Assembly (NCBI GenBank): GCA_020849535.1
Contig: JADLGB010000235.1
Span: forward strand, 1-64,000
Direction of reading: 5' to 3'
DNA from: Candidatus Hydrogenedentota bacterium
Lineage (GTDB): Bacteria > Hydrogenedentota > Hydrogenedentia > Hydrogenedentales > SLHB01
Length of the DNA stretch: 64,000 bases
Shown here piece by piece: positions 24,994-33,657 of this stretch (position 1 is its first letter; each line of letters begins with the position of its first letter). The position numbers and the translations under genes were made by a program. The notes beneath the pieces are model-generated. The model saw only the letters and a list, made by a program, of their open reading frames with translations. It searched no databases and was not told the DNA's origin.

Positions 24994-25965
24994 CTATTTC
25001 GCCGGGTTGCCCATCATCTCGATGAACGTGCGCAAAAGTTCCTGATCCAATTGCCTGCTCATTTCGCTCTTCATCAGACTCAACGCGTGGAACGATGCCA
25101 TCGCATCCCGGTAGGTGCGCCGGGTGGTTAGCGCGTCAAAAACGTCGGCAATCGTGCTGATCCGCACCAGAGGCTCGATCGTCTTGCCCCGCAACCCGTC
25201 CGGGTAACCGGTCCCGTTCACCTTCTCGTGATGGTGCCGCACAATGTCGAGCGATGCGCCGTGCAGCATCCCATGCTCCGTCAGGAGCTGATAACCGTAG
25301 ACCGGGTGCTTGCGCATAATCTCCCACTGTTCCTCGGTCAGTCCCTTCTTACATTTGGTCACGCTCGGATCGATCAGGCTCTTGCCGACGTCATGGAGAA
25401 GGGCGCCTTCGCCGAGCAGCCGCAACGTATCGAAATCCGTGATACCGGACCGCTGGGCCAGCGCCAGGCTGAAGACGCAGACATTCACGCAGTGCGTGTA
25501 TGTGTAATAGTCGTACGAGACGAGCTGGAGCAGGTAGGAAAGCGCCGCCCGCTCCTGCATCATGAACCGGACCGTTCCCGCCACCACGTTCTGGCCGCAC
25601 TGTACCAGCTCCTTCGACCGCGGCTGCTCGAGGATGTCCGCCATCAGCCCTTGGGCGGAGTCGTACAGAACCTCGCATTTCGCATCCACGGGCAGGCGCC
25701 TGTCCGACAGGATTGCTTCGATGTGCTTCCCAACGTACCGGCGGTACTCAAACGTCTGGGCCGCGGGGATGTAGATGTGGTGATGGCGTTGATCGACGAG
25801 CATGCCCAGGACCGCGGGCGTAACCGGGAGACTCCTCTCGCGGAACAAGATGGGGGGACGGTCTCTGCGGGTCTGGATGTGGATGTCGAATTCGGTGATG
25901 GAATCCACCCGAATGCTCGCGAGGGGCACTTCGCGAAATCCTCGTATAGGGTTTGCGACAGACAT
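24994..25965 (-). CDS. HD-GYP domain protein (c-di-GMP phosphodiesterase-like)
   Basis: The 323-residue product has an N-terminal region of about 120 residues of unknown fold, then an HD-GYP domain: LLHDVGK with the HD pair, KHPVYGY, HHHEKVNGTGYPDG containing the GYP motif, and ISTIADVFDALTTRRTYR. All metal-binding and GYP landmarks are kept, so cyclic di-GMP hydrolysis in the cytoplasm is likely. No receiver or membrane segment is seen. It is a close paralogue of the next gene upstream on the same strand (26075-27073), sharing the same N-terminal domain and the ending EMMGNPAK/SMMGNPGG, which indicates tandem duplication. The 109-base gap to the paralogue could hold a promoter. Confidence 0.88.
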   Translation of the reverse strand: MSVANPIRGFREVPLASIRVDSITEFDIHIQTRRDRPPILFRERSLPVTPAVLGMLVDQRHHHIYIPAAQTFEYRRYVGKHIEAILSDRRLPVDAKCEVLYDSAQGLMADILEQPRSKELVQCGQNVVAGTVRFMMQERAALSYLLQLVSYDYYTYTHCVNVCVFSLALAQRSGITDFDTLRLLGEGALLHDVGKSLIDPSVTKCKKGLTEEQWEIMRKHPVYGYQLLTEHGMLHGASLDIVRHHHEKVNGTGYPDGLRGKTIEPLVRISTIADVFDALTTRRTYRDAMASFHALSLMKSEMSRQLDQELLRTFIEMMGNPAK

Positions 25966-26074
25966 GGCCTACCACCATCTCCCTACGCCGAAGCTTCCAC
26001 CCATCACCAGAATATCGCAGGGGCCTCTGCGCGTCAATACCACGGTGCGCGGGTGTCGCTGGGCAGGATTCCGG

Positions 26075-27073
26075 TTAGCCCCCTGGGTTGCCCATCATGG
26101 AGACGAAGGCCCGGAAGTAGTCGTCGTCCAGGTCTTTCAAGATCTCGTCTCGCATGATGCGCAACGCGTCGAAGGTCGGCAGGGCGCTCTTGTAAGAGCG
26201 CCGCGTTGTCAGTGCGTCGAAGATGTCGGCGATGGTGGAAATGCGCACCAAGGGGGCGATCTGCTTCCCCTTGAGATTGTCGGGGTAGCCGCCGCCCCGG
26301 ATTTTCTCGTGGTGGTGCCGGACCACGTCGAGCGCCATGCCGGTGAGCGTGCCGTGCTCCGAAAGGATTTCATACCCGTGCACCGGGTGCATCTTCATGG
26401 ACTTCCACTGCTCGTCCGAAAGCTTCCCCGTGCAGTTGGTGATGGACGGGTCGATCATGCTCTTGCCGATGTCGTGGAGCAACACGCCTTCTCCGAATTC
26501 CCGCAGCAACTGGGGATCCGTGAATCCCACGCGCTGGGCCAGCGTCACGCTGAACACGAAGACATTTACGCTGTGGGTATAAGTGTAGTAATCGTAGGAA
26601 ACAAGCTTCAGCAAGTGCGCAAATGCGGCCTGTTCACCCGCCAAAAACTTCGTGGTCGCAGCCACGAGATCCCGGCTGCGCTCGATCAATTCTCTCGAAC
26701 GGGGTTCATCCAGAACCTGGGAGACCAGTCCTTGCGCGCAACTGTACAGCACCTGCGAACGTTTCGCGACGGGAACGCCCTCATCCGACAGCACAGAGTC
26801 TAGATTCTTCTCGACATACCGCAAGTACTCCGAATCCTGACTCGTGGCAAGAAAGACGTATTCATGATGCTGGTCCGTCAGAGTACTCAGCACGGAGGCG
26901 GTCACCGGCAGGTTTCTTTCCCGGTACAGAACCGGCGGCTGTTCTTCAAGCGTCTGGAGATACAGATCGAAGGGGGGAACCGTGTCTTGCCGCAGGCTCG
27001 CAATGGGAATCCTTCGGAATGGCATACTGCCACCCCATGCCAACGTACTGCCTTGCCGCATGACACTGTCCAT
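26075..27073 (-). CDS. HD-GYP domain protein, tandem paralogue
   Basis: The protein has 332 residues from ATG 27073; alignment with the paralogue suggests the true start may be ATG 27025 (MPFRRIPIASLR). It has the same architecture as the downstream gene: an N-terminal domain with LYRERNLPVTASVLSTL, then HD-GYP with LLHDIGK, MHPVHGY, HHHEKIRGGGYPD and ISTIADIFDALTTRRSYK. The catalytic HD and GYP are intact. It lies 101 bases downstream of murG on the same strand, so the two genes may belong to or follow the dcw transcript. A role in cyclic di-GMP turnover is expected from the family; coupling to division is only suggested by position. Confidence 0.87.
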   Translation of the reverse strand: MDSVMRQGSTLAWGGSMPFRRIPIASLRQDTVPPFDLYLQTLEEQPPVLYRERNLPVTASVLSTLTDQHHEYVFLATSQDSEYLRYVEKNLDSVLSDEGVPVAKRSQVLYSCAQGLVSQVLDEPRSRELIERSRDLVAATTKFLAGEQAAFAHLLKLVSYDYYTYTHSVNVFVFSVTLAQRVGFTDPQLLREFGEGVLLHDIGKSMIDPSITNCTGKLSDEQWKSMKMHPVHGYEILSEHGTLTGMALDVVRHHHEKIRGGGYPDNLKGKQIAPLVRISTIADIFDALTTRRSYKSALPTFDALRIMRDEILKDLDDDYFRAFVSMMGNPGG

Positions 27074-27153
27074 GTCGCCTCGATGGAGTATACCCCTGAC
27101 TCCGGGACTCTACCAAGGAGCGTGGTCCGGTTCAACGCGCACCGGTTAGATCG

Positions 27154-27171
27154 GCTTTGCAGCCGCAAAGC
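27154..27171 (-). terminator. Hairpin after murG, possible weak terminator
   Basis: A perfect 7-bp stem GCTTTGC/GCAAAGC closes a 4-base loop just 4 bases beyond the murG stop, next to a GGCCTAGGCC palindrome that contains the stop codon. There is no T-tract on the minus strand, so read-through into the HD-GYP genes is possible. Confidence 0.35.
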
Positions 27172-27174
27172 GGC

Positions 27175-28281
27175 CTAGGCCGTCTCCCCTTGCTCAAACA
27201 CGATGGCCAGAATCTCCTCAGCCACGTTCTCCGCCGCGGCGGGTTTGGCGAGGGATGCCGATGCCGCGGCCATGGATTCCAGACGCTGCCGGTCTCCAAG
27301 CAGCGAGCGGAGAGTAAGCGTCATATTATCCCCCGTACATTCCTCGTCAGTCAGGACCACAGCCGCTCCTGCCTCTTCAAAGGCCTTCGCGTTGTGGTCC
27401 TGATGGCGATCCGTGGCATGCGGATAGGGAATCAGGACGGACGGCTTGTGCAACACGGCAATCTCCGCCGTGCTGGACGCGCCCGCGCGTCCCACGATGA
27501 GGTCAGCAGCGGCGCACGCTCCGGCCATGTCGTCTATGAAGGGGAACACCTTCACGGTCGCCGCGGCCGAACTCGCGGCATCATGCGCGGCGGCCGCGCC
27601 CGGCAATCCCGTCATCCAAATGAACTGCGCCTCATCCGCCCGCAATTCCTTGACCACCCGCGCCATGGCCGCGTTGATGCTGTGCGCGCCTTGACTGCCT
27701 CCACTGACCAGCACGACAGGAATGGATGGGTCCAGCCCGAATGCCTCGCGGGCTTCGGTCTGGCTGCGCGGGCTCGCAAACGCCGCGCGAACCGGATTGC
27801 CCACGACTCGAGACCGGTCTTTTGGGTATTCGCCATGGGTTTCGGGAAAGCTGAGGAACACGCGCGTGGCCTTCTGCGCGAGAATTCGATTCGTGACACC
27901 GAGAAGCCGGTTCTGCTCGTGCAGCACCGTGGGGATACCCATTCGCTGGGCCACCCACATGACGGGAAGTGACACGTAGCCCCCCACGCCCAATACGATC
28001 TGGGGCTTGAATTTCCGAATATAGAGCCAGGACTTGACCGCGGCCCACAGCAATTTGAGGGCCACCAACACGCGCCGCGGGGTTCGCCGGCGTGGCCACC
28101 CTTCCACCGCGAGCCCTCTGAAAGGAATCGCCAGGGACGCCGCCACGCGTGACTCGATGGCCCCGTTCCGGCCCACCCACAACACGGCCAGGTGGGAATC
28201 GCGCCGCTGCAATTCTTCAAGGATGGCCGTGGCCGGGGACGTGTGCCCGCCCGTACCGCCTCCCGTCACTAGGATTCGCAT
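27175..28281 (-). CDS. murG: MurG, lipid II-forming N-acetylglucosaminyltransferase
   Basis: The 368-residue GT28 enzyme transfers GlcNAc from UDP-GlcNAc to lipid I on the inner face of the membrane, giving lipid II. The N-terminal GGGTGGHTSPA glycine loop is the diagnostic motif, followed by GVGGYVSLPVMW and LHEQNRLLGVTNR. In the C-terminal half are VSGGSQGAHSIN, the uridine-binding region and GRAGASSTAEIAVLHKPSVLIPYPHATDRHQ, where the donor is held. Length and motifs are normal. It is the last gene of the dcw run, 44 bases after ftsW; murC, murB, ddl, ftsQ, ftsA and ftsZ do not follow. Confidence 0.96.
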   Translation of the reverse strand: MRILVTGGGTGGHTSPATAILEELQRRDSHLAVLWVGRNGAIESRVAASLAIPFRGLAVEGWPRRRTPRRVLVALKLLWAAVKSWLYIRKFKPQIVLGVGGYVSLPVMWVAQRMGIPTVLHEQNRLLGVTNRILAQKATRVFLSFPETHGEYPKDRSRVVGNPVRAAFASPRSQTEAREAFGLDPSIPVVLVSGGSQGAHSINAAMARVVKELRADEAQFIWMTGLPGAAAAHDAASSAAATVKVFPFIDDMAGACAAADLIVGRAGASSTAEIAVLHKPSVLIPYPHATDRHQDHNAKAFEEAGAAVVLTDEECTGDNMTLTLRSLLGDRQRLESMAAASASLAKPAAAENVAEEILAIVFEQGETA

Positions 28282-28325
28282 ACTACCTTTTCCAACGCTC
28301 CGCCTTGCCGCAAGGACGGCTCGCG

Positions 28326-29459
28326 CTATTTCGCAACCGCCAACGGCGGCGCTTCCTCCAATTCAACTGCCTGCGCGCCGATGTTGAGCAGTATGCCCAC
28401 GAGGGTGAGGTTCACGATCAGCGCGCTGCCTCCGGCGCTGATAAAGGGCAACGCCAAGCCCTTCGTGGGAAGCAGGCCAGTGGTGACCGCCATGTTAAAG
28501 CAAGCCTGGATACCTATCAGCGCGACGATCCCGGAGGCCAGGATCGCGCCAAACAGATCGCGCGCGCACACCGCTATCCGGACCGCCACGATAAGGAACA
28601 GCAGGAACAGCGCGACGAGGCTCAGGCTGCCCAGCAGTCCCATTTCTTCGGCCCACACGGCGAAGATGAAGTCCGAATGCGCATCCGGCAGGTAACGCAA
28701 CTTCTGCTCGCCCGCACCCAGGCCTTGCCCCCAAAACCCGCCGCGGGCGAATCCGGCCAGCGACTCGATCAACTGCAGGCCCTTGTCGGACCGGTATTTC
28801 CATGGATCGAGCCACGCATCAATGCGCTCGGAACGGTATCCGCTGCCTTCAATGAGCTTGTACACGACTACGGCGGCGGGCAGACACGTGGGGAGCACGT
28901 GCGCGAATCGTCCACCCGCCATCACGATCATGAGCATGGCCACCGCCATCATGACGACCGGAGTGCCCAAGTCTCTCTCCAGAAGCACCAGCCCAGCCAC
29001 GAGGCCTGTCAGGAGAAGGGGCGGCACGAATCCCCGCCAGAACCGGTGAATGTACTGTTGGTTTTCCGACAGTTTGGCCGCAAGGAAGATGACGAGTGTC
29101 ATCTTTGCCAATTCCGACGGCTGGAACGTGAAACCGAGAATCTCGATCCAGCGTTGGCCGCCTCGCCGCTCGTCTCCCAGAAACAGAACGGCAACAAGAA
29201 CCGCGAGCGTCACGAGGAACAGTGGCCACAAAAGCGCCCGGTTCCGCAGATGATGATAGTCAAACCGCGCCATGACGATAAGGCACGTCATGCCGATGCC
29301 GATGTAGATGAGCTGCTTCCACAACAGCGGAATGCCTGCGGGGTGTCCCACGGAGTCCGTGCTGTAGTTGCGCACCGCGCTTGCACTGTACACCATGAGC
29401 AAGCCAATCAAAACCAGGCCCAGCACGATATTGAATGCGAAGATCGTCTCCCGCTTCAC
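28326..29459 (-). CDS. ftsW: FtsW, SEDS-family peptidoglycan glycosyltransferase
   Basis: The 377-residue polytopic protein of about ten helices polymerises lipid II at the septum together with the transpeptidase FtsI. The GTG start at 29459 overlaps the murD stop as GTGA, showing translational coupling. SEDS landmarks are YSASAVRN near residue 25, GGQRWIEILGFTFQPSELAK (the W-x-x-L...QPSE region), the catalytic-loop segment YLPDAHSDFIFAVWAEEMGLLG, and the C-terminal LPTKGLALPFISAGGSAL. All are intact. Confidence 0.95.
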   Translation of the reverse strand: MKRETIFAFNIVLGLVLIGLLMVYSASAVRNYSTDSVGHPAGIPLLWKQLIYIGIGMTCLIVMARFDYHHLRNRALLWPLFLVTLAVLVAVLFLGDERRGGQRWIEILGFTFQPSELAKMTLVIFLAAKLSENQQYIHRFWRGFVPPLLLTGLVAGLVLLERDLGTPVVMMAVAMLMIVMAGGRFAHVLPTCLPAAVVVYKLIEGSGYRSERIDAWLDPWKYRSDKGLQLIESLAGFARGGFWGQGLGAGEQKLRYLPDAHSDFIFAVWAEEMGLLGSLSLVALFLLFLIVAVRIAVCARDLFGAILASGIVALIGIQACFNMAVTTGLLPTKGLALPFISAGGSALIVNLTLVGILLNIGAQAVELEEAPPLAVAK

Positions 29460-30808
29460 CGAGAATCCCCTCCTTCAAGGCTTCGGACGCATTCCTTGAA
29501 CACTCGCCCCCGGTGCTCGAATCCGGTGAACATGTCGAAGCTGGCGCATGCGGGTGAAAGCAGCACGATGTCGCCGGGTTCGGCTACGGCCGACGCCCTG
29601 CGCACGGCATACGGGAGGTCGCCCGCGCGTTCCGTGCGGACGCGGTCTGCAAACGCCTCTTCGAGCAATGGCGCGTCTTCTCCAATCGTGATCATGCGCT
29701 TCACCCGTCGCGTGACGAGGTCAAGCAGGACACGATAGTCGGCCCCTTTGCCGCGCCCGCCCGCAATGAGGATTACAGGGATATCGAAACTCTCCAGGGC
29801 GACCCGAAGGCTCTCGATGTTTGTCGATTTCGAGTCGTTGTAGTAGTCCACCCCGTTGACGCTGGCCACAAACTCGATGCGATGTTCGACGCCCCGAAAT
29901 CGCCGGAGTCCCTCCAGTGTGCCCTCCCAATCGAACGCGCCCGCACGCATCATCGCGAGTGCCGCGAGGACGTTTGCGAGGTTGTGGCGTCCCTTCAGCA
30001 GAATGTCCGAGGACGCGGCAACCTGATCGTCACCCTCGAAGATCCCGTCGCCGTCGGACCAAAGTCCTTGAGTCACTCGTCGCGTCAGGCTGAACCGCCT
30101 GCAGGAAGCCTTCGTCAACGCGGCCATGGTTTCCACCAAGGGGTCATCGGCGTTCAGCACCGCGCAATCGCTTTCCTGCTGCATCGCGAGCAGGCGCGCC
30201 TTCGCCTCCGCGTAGCCCACCATGCTGTCGTGACGCGCGAGATGATCGGGCGTGACGTTGAGGACGGCCGCCACCCACGGACGAAACGTCTGGTTCAGTT
30301 CCGCCTGGTAACTGCTCACTTCGAGCACGATGAACTCCGGCGCTGGTTCCACCAGGACCGCCGCGGAGAACGGCATTTCATTGTTGCCCGCGAGCAAGAC
30401 CTCGTGCCCGCACGAGGCCACCAACGCGCGAAGCAGCTCCGTAGTGGTCGTCTTGCCGTTCGTGCCCGTTACCGCAAGCACTTTGGACCGATTGAAGCGG
30501 CTTGCCAATTCCATCTCGCAGAGGATGCGGGCGCCGTCTCGCGTTGCTTCCGCGATGGGTCCAATCCGGGGATCGACACCTGGACTCGGGATGACATACT
30601 CCGCGCCGGAGAAGGCACGATCGGTGTGCCCTCCGCACTCGTACGATACGCCAAGCGACTCCAGGGTCTCCGCCGCCTTCAGGACGTCCTCACGGGGCGC
30701 TTTATCGGTGACGAACGGCTCGGCGTGCTCCCGAAGAAGCAGGCGCACCGCCGCGAGGGTGGTTTTTCCCATGCCGACCAGGGTGACCTTTCGGTTGCGC
30801 AAATCCAT
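29456..30808 (-). CDS. murD: MurD, UDP-MurNAc-L-Ala:D-Glu ligase
   Basis: The 450-residue cytoplasmic Mur ligase adds D-glutamate to UDP-MurNAc-L-alanine using ATP. The N-terminal Rossmann-like domain begins VTLVGMGKTTLAAV. The ATP P-loop is VTGTNGKTTTTELL, followed by the metal and carbamylated-lysine region (NVTPDHLARHDSM) and the C-terminal domain with NDSKSTNIES and LIAGGRGKGADY. The start lies 3 bases after the mraY stop with GAGG overlapping the end of mraY, so the two are coupled. Length is normal for the family. Confidence 0.95.
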   Translation of the reverse strand: MDLRNRKVTLVGMGKTTLAAVRLLLREHAEPFVTDKAPREDVLKAAETLESLGVSYECGGHTDRAFSGAEYVIPSPGVDPRIGPIAEATRDGARILCEMELASRFNRSKVLAVTGTNGKTTTTELLRALVASCGHEVLLAGNNEMPFSAAVLVEPAPEFIVLEVSSYQAELNQTFRPWVAAVLNVTPDHLARHDSMVGYAEAKARLLAMQQESDCAVLNADDPLVETMAALTKASCRRFSLTRRVTQGLWSDGDGIFEGDDQVAASSDILLKGRHNLANVLAALAMMRAGAFDWEGTLEGLRRFRGVEHRIEFVASVNGVDYYNDSKSTNIESLRVALESFDIPVILIAGGRGKGADYRVLLDLVTRRVKRMITIGEDAPLLEEAFADRVRTERAGDLPYAVRRASAVAEPGDIVLLSPACASFDMFTGFEHRGRVFKECVRSLEGGDSR

Positions 30809-30811
30809 CCG

Positions 30812-32296
30812 TCACCTCAACTTCAATGTCGCCAGACTCATCAGCGCGAAAATGATGGCAATGATCCAGAAGCGGACTGTGACCTTGCTCTCCGACCAGC
30901 CCAATAGCTCGAAATGGTGATGCAAGGGCGCCATCTTGAACACACGCTTTCCGCGCAATTTGAAGGACAGCACCTGCAGGATGACGCTGCCCGCCTCGAG
31001 TACGAACAGCCCGCCGACCACGATCAGCAGGAGTTCTTGCTTGGTGAGGATGGCCATTGTACCCAGTGCCCCACCCAGCGCCAGCGAGCCCGTGTCGCCC
31101 ATGAACACTTCCGCCGGGTGCGAATTGAACCACAAGAAACCAAGGCCCGCTCCCAGCAGGGCCGCGCCGAACACCGTCAACTCGCTCGCTTCGGGAACGT
31201 GGATGAGATACAGATAGGAAGACCAATCCGCCCGGCTCACCACGTAGGCGATACCCGTATACGCCAGCAGCGAGATGATGGATGCGCCAATGGCTAGCCC
31301 GTCGAGGCCGTCGGTCAGGTTCACCGCATTGGAGGAGCTGACGATAATGGTGAGCACGAAGAGGACATACAACGCGCCCAATGGGATCAGTGCCATCTTC
31401 AGACCCGGAATCTCGATCTTCGTGTGCATATTGGGCGGCGTCTGCTCGATGACGTCTGGGAATGCGGCTTCGAGAAGAAGGCGGTTGAGGCGCAAGACCT
31501 CGCGCTCCGTCAACTTTGCCGTTCCGTATCGCAGCAGCATATTGCCCTCTTCCGTCAGCGGCACGCCTTCCCACAACGTCGTGTCGTACAGGTCCTGGCG
31601 CCGGAGCACCGTTTCCATCCCCTGAAGGACTTCGCTCTTCTGTTCGGCATCCCAAGCGGATCCGTTTGCGGTCTCGGCTACGAGGTTTCGCGTGGACTCC
31701 GGTAGGAAACTGACGACGCGTCCGGCGGGCGTTGGCGCTTCGCTGGACGGCGCTTGGCGCAACATGGCGGCAAAAGCCGGCCAGTCCAGAATGTCGTGGG
31801 AGGCAAGGTAAGTGGCGCTCACGGCGATGGGGTTGTACAAGAGGTAAGAGCCCATGAACAGGCCCACGAGGATCTGTCCCGCGAACTTCGCTTTCGCGCT
31901 CAATCCCTGGTTGTGCTTGCGGCGTAACTTCGTGTAGTCGTCGAGAAAGCCCACGGCGCTCAAGAGCACCATCGCGCCGATGGCCACCAGCAGCAGCCGG
32001 TTCGTGAAACGTCCCCACAACGCGAGCGACGACAAGGCGGCCAGGATAATCAAGGCCCCGCCCATCGTCGGTGTGCCGGCCTTGCTCTTGTGGAGCGCGT
32101 GCAGGTCGGCCACGTGTTCCTTGCGAATGTACTGGCCGATCTTCAAGGAGCGCAGCAGCCGGATCACCGTGGGGCCGATGATCAAGGAGATGAGAAACGC
32201 GGTCACGGCCGCGCCGCCGGCGCGCACCGTGTGGTACGTCAGCACGTTGAGAAACGAAATGTCGGACCGCAAGAGCAGCCCAAAATAGTAAAGCAT
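30812..32296 (-). CDS. mraY: MraY, phospho-MurNAc-pentapeptide translocase, with large insertion
   Basis: The 494-residue integral membrane enzyme makes lipid I from UDP-MurNAc-pentapeptide and undecaprenyl phosphate. The core is complete: KAGTPTMGG at 72-80, the first aspartate pair FLDDYTK at 117-123, NAVNLTDGLDGLA at 323-335, and PLHHHFELLGWSE near the C-terminus. Family members are usually 320-370 residues. The excess is one block at about residues 165-290 between the fourth and fifth helices, where Escherichia coli has only a short periplasmic loop. The block is hydrophilic and helix-rich (for example KLTEREVLRLNRLLLEA at 261-277), so it should form a periplasmic domain. Catalytic residues face the cytoplasm and are not disturbed. 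AAAGGA precedes the ATG. Confidence 0.94.
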   Translation of the reverse strand: MLYYFGLLLRSDISFLNVLTYHTVRAGGAAVTAFLISLIIGPTVIRLLRSLKIGQYIRKEHVADLHALHKSKAGTPTMGGALIILAALSSLALWGRFTNRLLLVAIGAMVLLSAVGFLDDYTKLRRKHNQGLSAKAKFAGQILVGLFMGSYLLYNPIAVSATYLASHDILDWPAFAAMLRQAPSSEAPTPAGRVVSFLPESTRNLVAETANGSAWDAEQKSEVLQGMETVLRRQDLYDTTLWEGVPLTEEGNMLLRYGTAKLTEREVLRLNRLLLEAAFPDVIEQTPPNMHTKIEIPGLKMALIPLGALYVLFVLTIIVSSSNAVNLTDGLDGLAIGASIISLLAYTGIAYVVSRADWSSYLYLIHVPEASELTVFGAALLGAGLGFLWFNSHPAEVFMGDTGSLALGGALGTMAILTKQELLLIVVGGLFVLEAGSVILQVLSFKLRGKRVFKMAPLHHHFELLGWSESKVTVRFWIIAIIFALMSLATLKLR

Positions 32297-32305
32297 GAAG
32301 ATCCT

Positions 32306-33652
32306 TTAGTGGTGCATCGATGCCAACGCCTCAATCACGCGCTCCATGCGCATGCCGCGAGAACCCTTGACCAGCAGTACGTCGCCCGGACCGCTGATGC
32401 CGTGGATGGCCGCCGCCATGGATTGGGGGTCTTGGATGACTTCCGCGTGGGGCACGCCACTCCGGCGGGCCGCCTCGATCATAACAGACGCATGGTCACC
32501 CCGCGCAAACACGGCGTCCAGGCCGAGCCGCCCCGCTAGTTCACCCACCTCCTGGTGCAACCGCGCGGCATCGGGTCCCAGTTCCAGCATGTCGCCGAGC
32601 GCCGCGAACTTCCGGCCCGATGCCGGGCGCTCCGCCAATCCTTCGAGCGACGCGGCCATGCTGACGGGGCTTGCGTTGTAAGTGTCGTCGATTGCTTCGA
32701 TGACGCCCACGGTACGGATCTTGAACCGCACACGGTTGGCCGCCGCCTCGCGCAGTGGACCCTCGAAATCGGTGATGCCATGCCGCAATCCCACGGCGAT
32801 GGCAAGCAGAACATTCGTCGCATGTGCGCGGCACGCCAACGGCAGGTGAAGCTCACCGGCGGGATGGACGTTCAGAGTCATCTCGCCGTTTGCGTCAAAC
32901 GCGCAGGATTCCAGCACGACATCGCCGGCACTCCCGTACCGCACTTTCTCGCCCGGGAATCGTTCTGAGGCCCACGTGCACCAGGGATCATCGATGTTCA
33001 CGTAGAACACGCCGTCCGGTGGCAGCGCTTCCGCTATCTCGGCCTTCGTCGCGGCGACGTTTTCGATGCTGCCGAATCCAGCGAGGTGCGAAGGCGCGAC
33101 CAGGGTGATGGCCGATTCGGCAGGTTTGGCGAGTTCACAGAGTTCGCGAATATTGCCGAGCCTCGCGGCGCCCATCTCGATGACGGCGGCTTCCGTGCCA
33201 TCGTCAATCTGCAGGAGCGACAACGGGCAGCCGATCTCGTTGTTCAAGTTTCCCTGGGTCTTGATGGTCTTCATGCGTGAGCCCAGCACGGCCGCTACGA
33301 AGTCCTTGGAGGTCGTCTTCCCACAGGAGCCGGTAATCGCCAGGACCAGCGGCCGGTATTGTCTGCGGTGGTGCGCGGCGAAGCGTTGCAGGGCCTGCAA
33401 CACATCCGGCACGACGCAGCATGGTCCGCCATCCCGCGCGCGCGTGGTAACCGCTGCGGCAGCCCCTTTTGCGAAGGCCTCGCCAACAAACTGGCTCCCG
33501 TCGAACTTTTCGCCGGAGAGTGCAAAGAACACCTGGCCTGGAACCAGCGTCCGGCTGTCCGTGGAGACCGATTGGAAGGCGCACGACGCCGTGCCGGAGT
33601 GCGGGACCCCAAGAATGTGCCCCAAGTCTTCCAGTGTGTAAGTCCAGGGCAT
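32306..33652 (-). CDS. murF: MurF, UDP-MurNAc-tripeptide:D-Ala-D-Ala ligase
   Basis: The 448-residue Mur ligase attaches D-Ala-D-Ala to UDP-MurNAc-tripeptide. The N-terminal domain contains FFALSGEKFDGSQFV, followed by the ATP loop AITGSCGKTTSKDF, EIGCPLSLLQ, VIEMGAARLGNI and the C-terminal domain with DDTYNASPVSM and LGDMLELG. All are family landmarks. It begins 5 bases after the murE stop, with GAGGAG lying inside the end of murE, and ends 9 bases before mraY. Cytoplasmic and part of the dcw operon. Confidence 0.95.
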   Translation of the reverse strand: MPWTYTLEDLGHILGVPHSGTASCAFQSVSTDSRTLVPGQVFFALSGEKFDGSQFVGEAFAKGAAAAVTTRARDGGPCCVVPDVLQALQRFAAHHRRQYRPLVLAITGSCGKTTSKDFVAAVLGSRMKTIKTQGNLNNEIGCPLSLLQIDDGTEAAVIEMGAARLGNIRELCELAKPAESAITLVAPSHLAGFGSIENVAATKAEIAEALPPDGVFYVNIDDPWCTWASERFPGEKVRYGSAGDVVLESCAFDANGEMTLNVHPAGELHLPLACRAHATNVLLAIAVGLRHGITDFEGPLREAAANRVRFKIRTVGVIEAIDDTYNASPVSMAASLEGLAERPASGRKFAALGDMLELGPDAARLHQEVGELAGRLGLDAVFARGDHASVMIEAARRSGVPHAEVIQDPQSMAAAIHGISGPGDVLLVKGSRGMRMERVIEALASMHH

Positions 33653-33657
33653 ACGCG

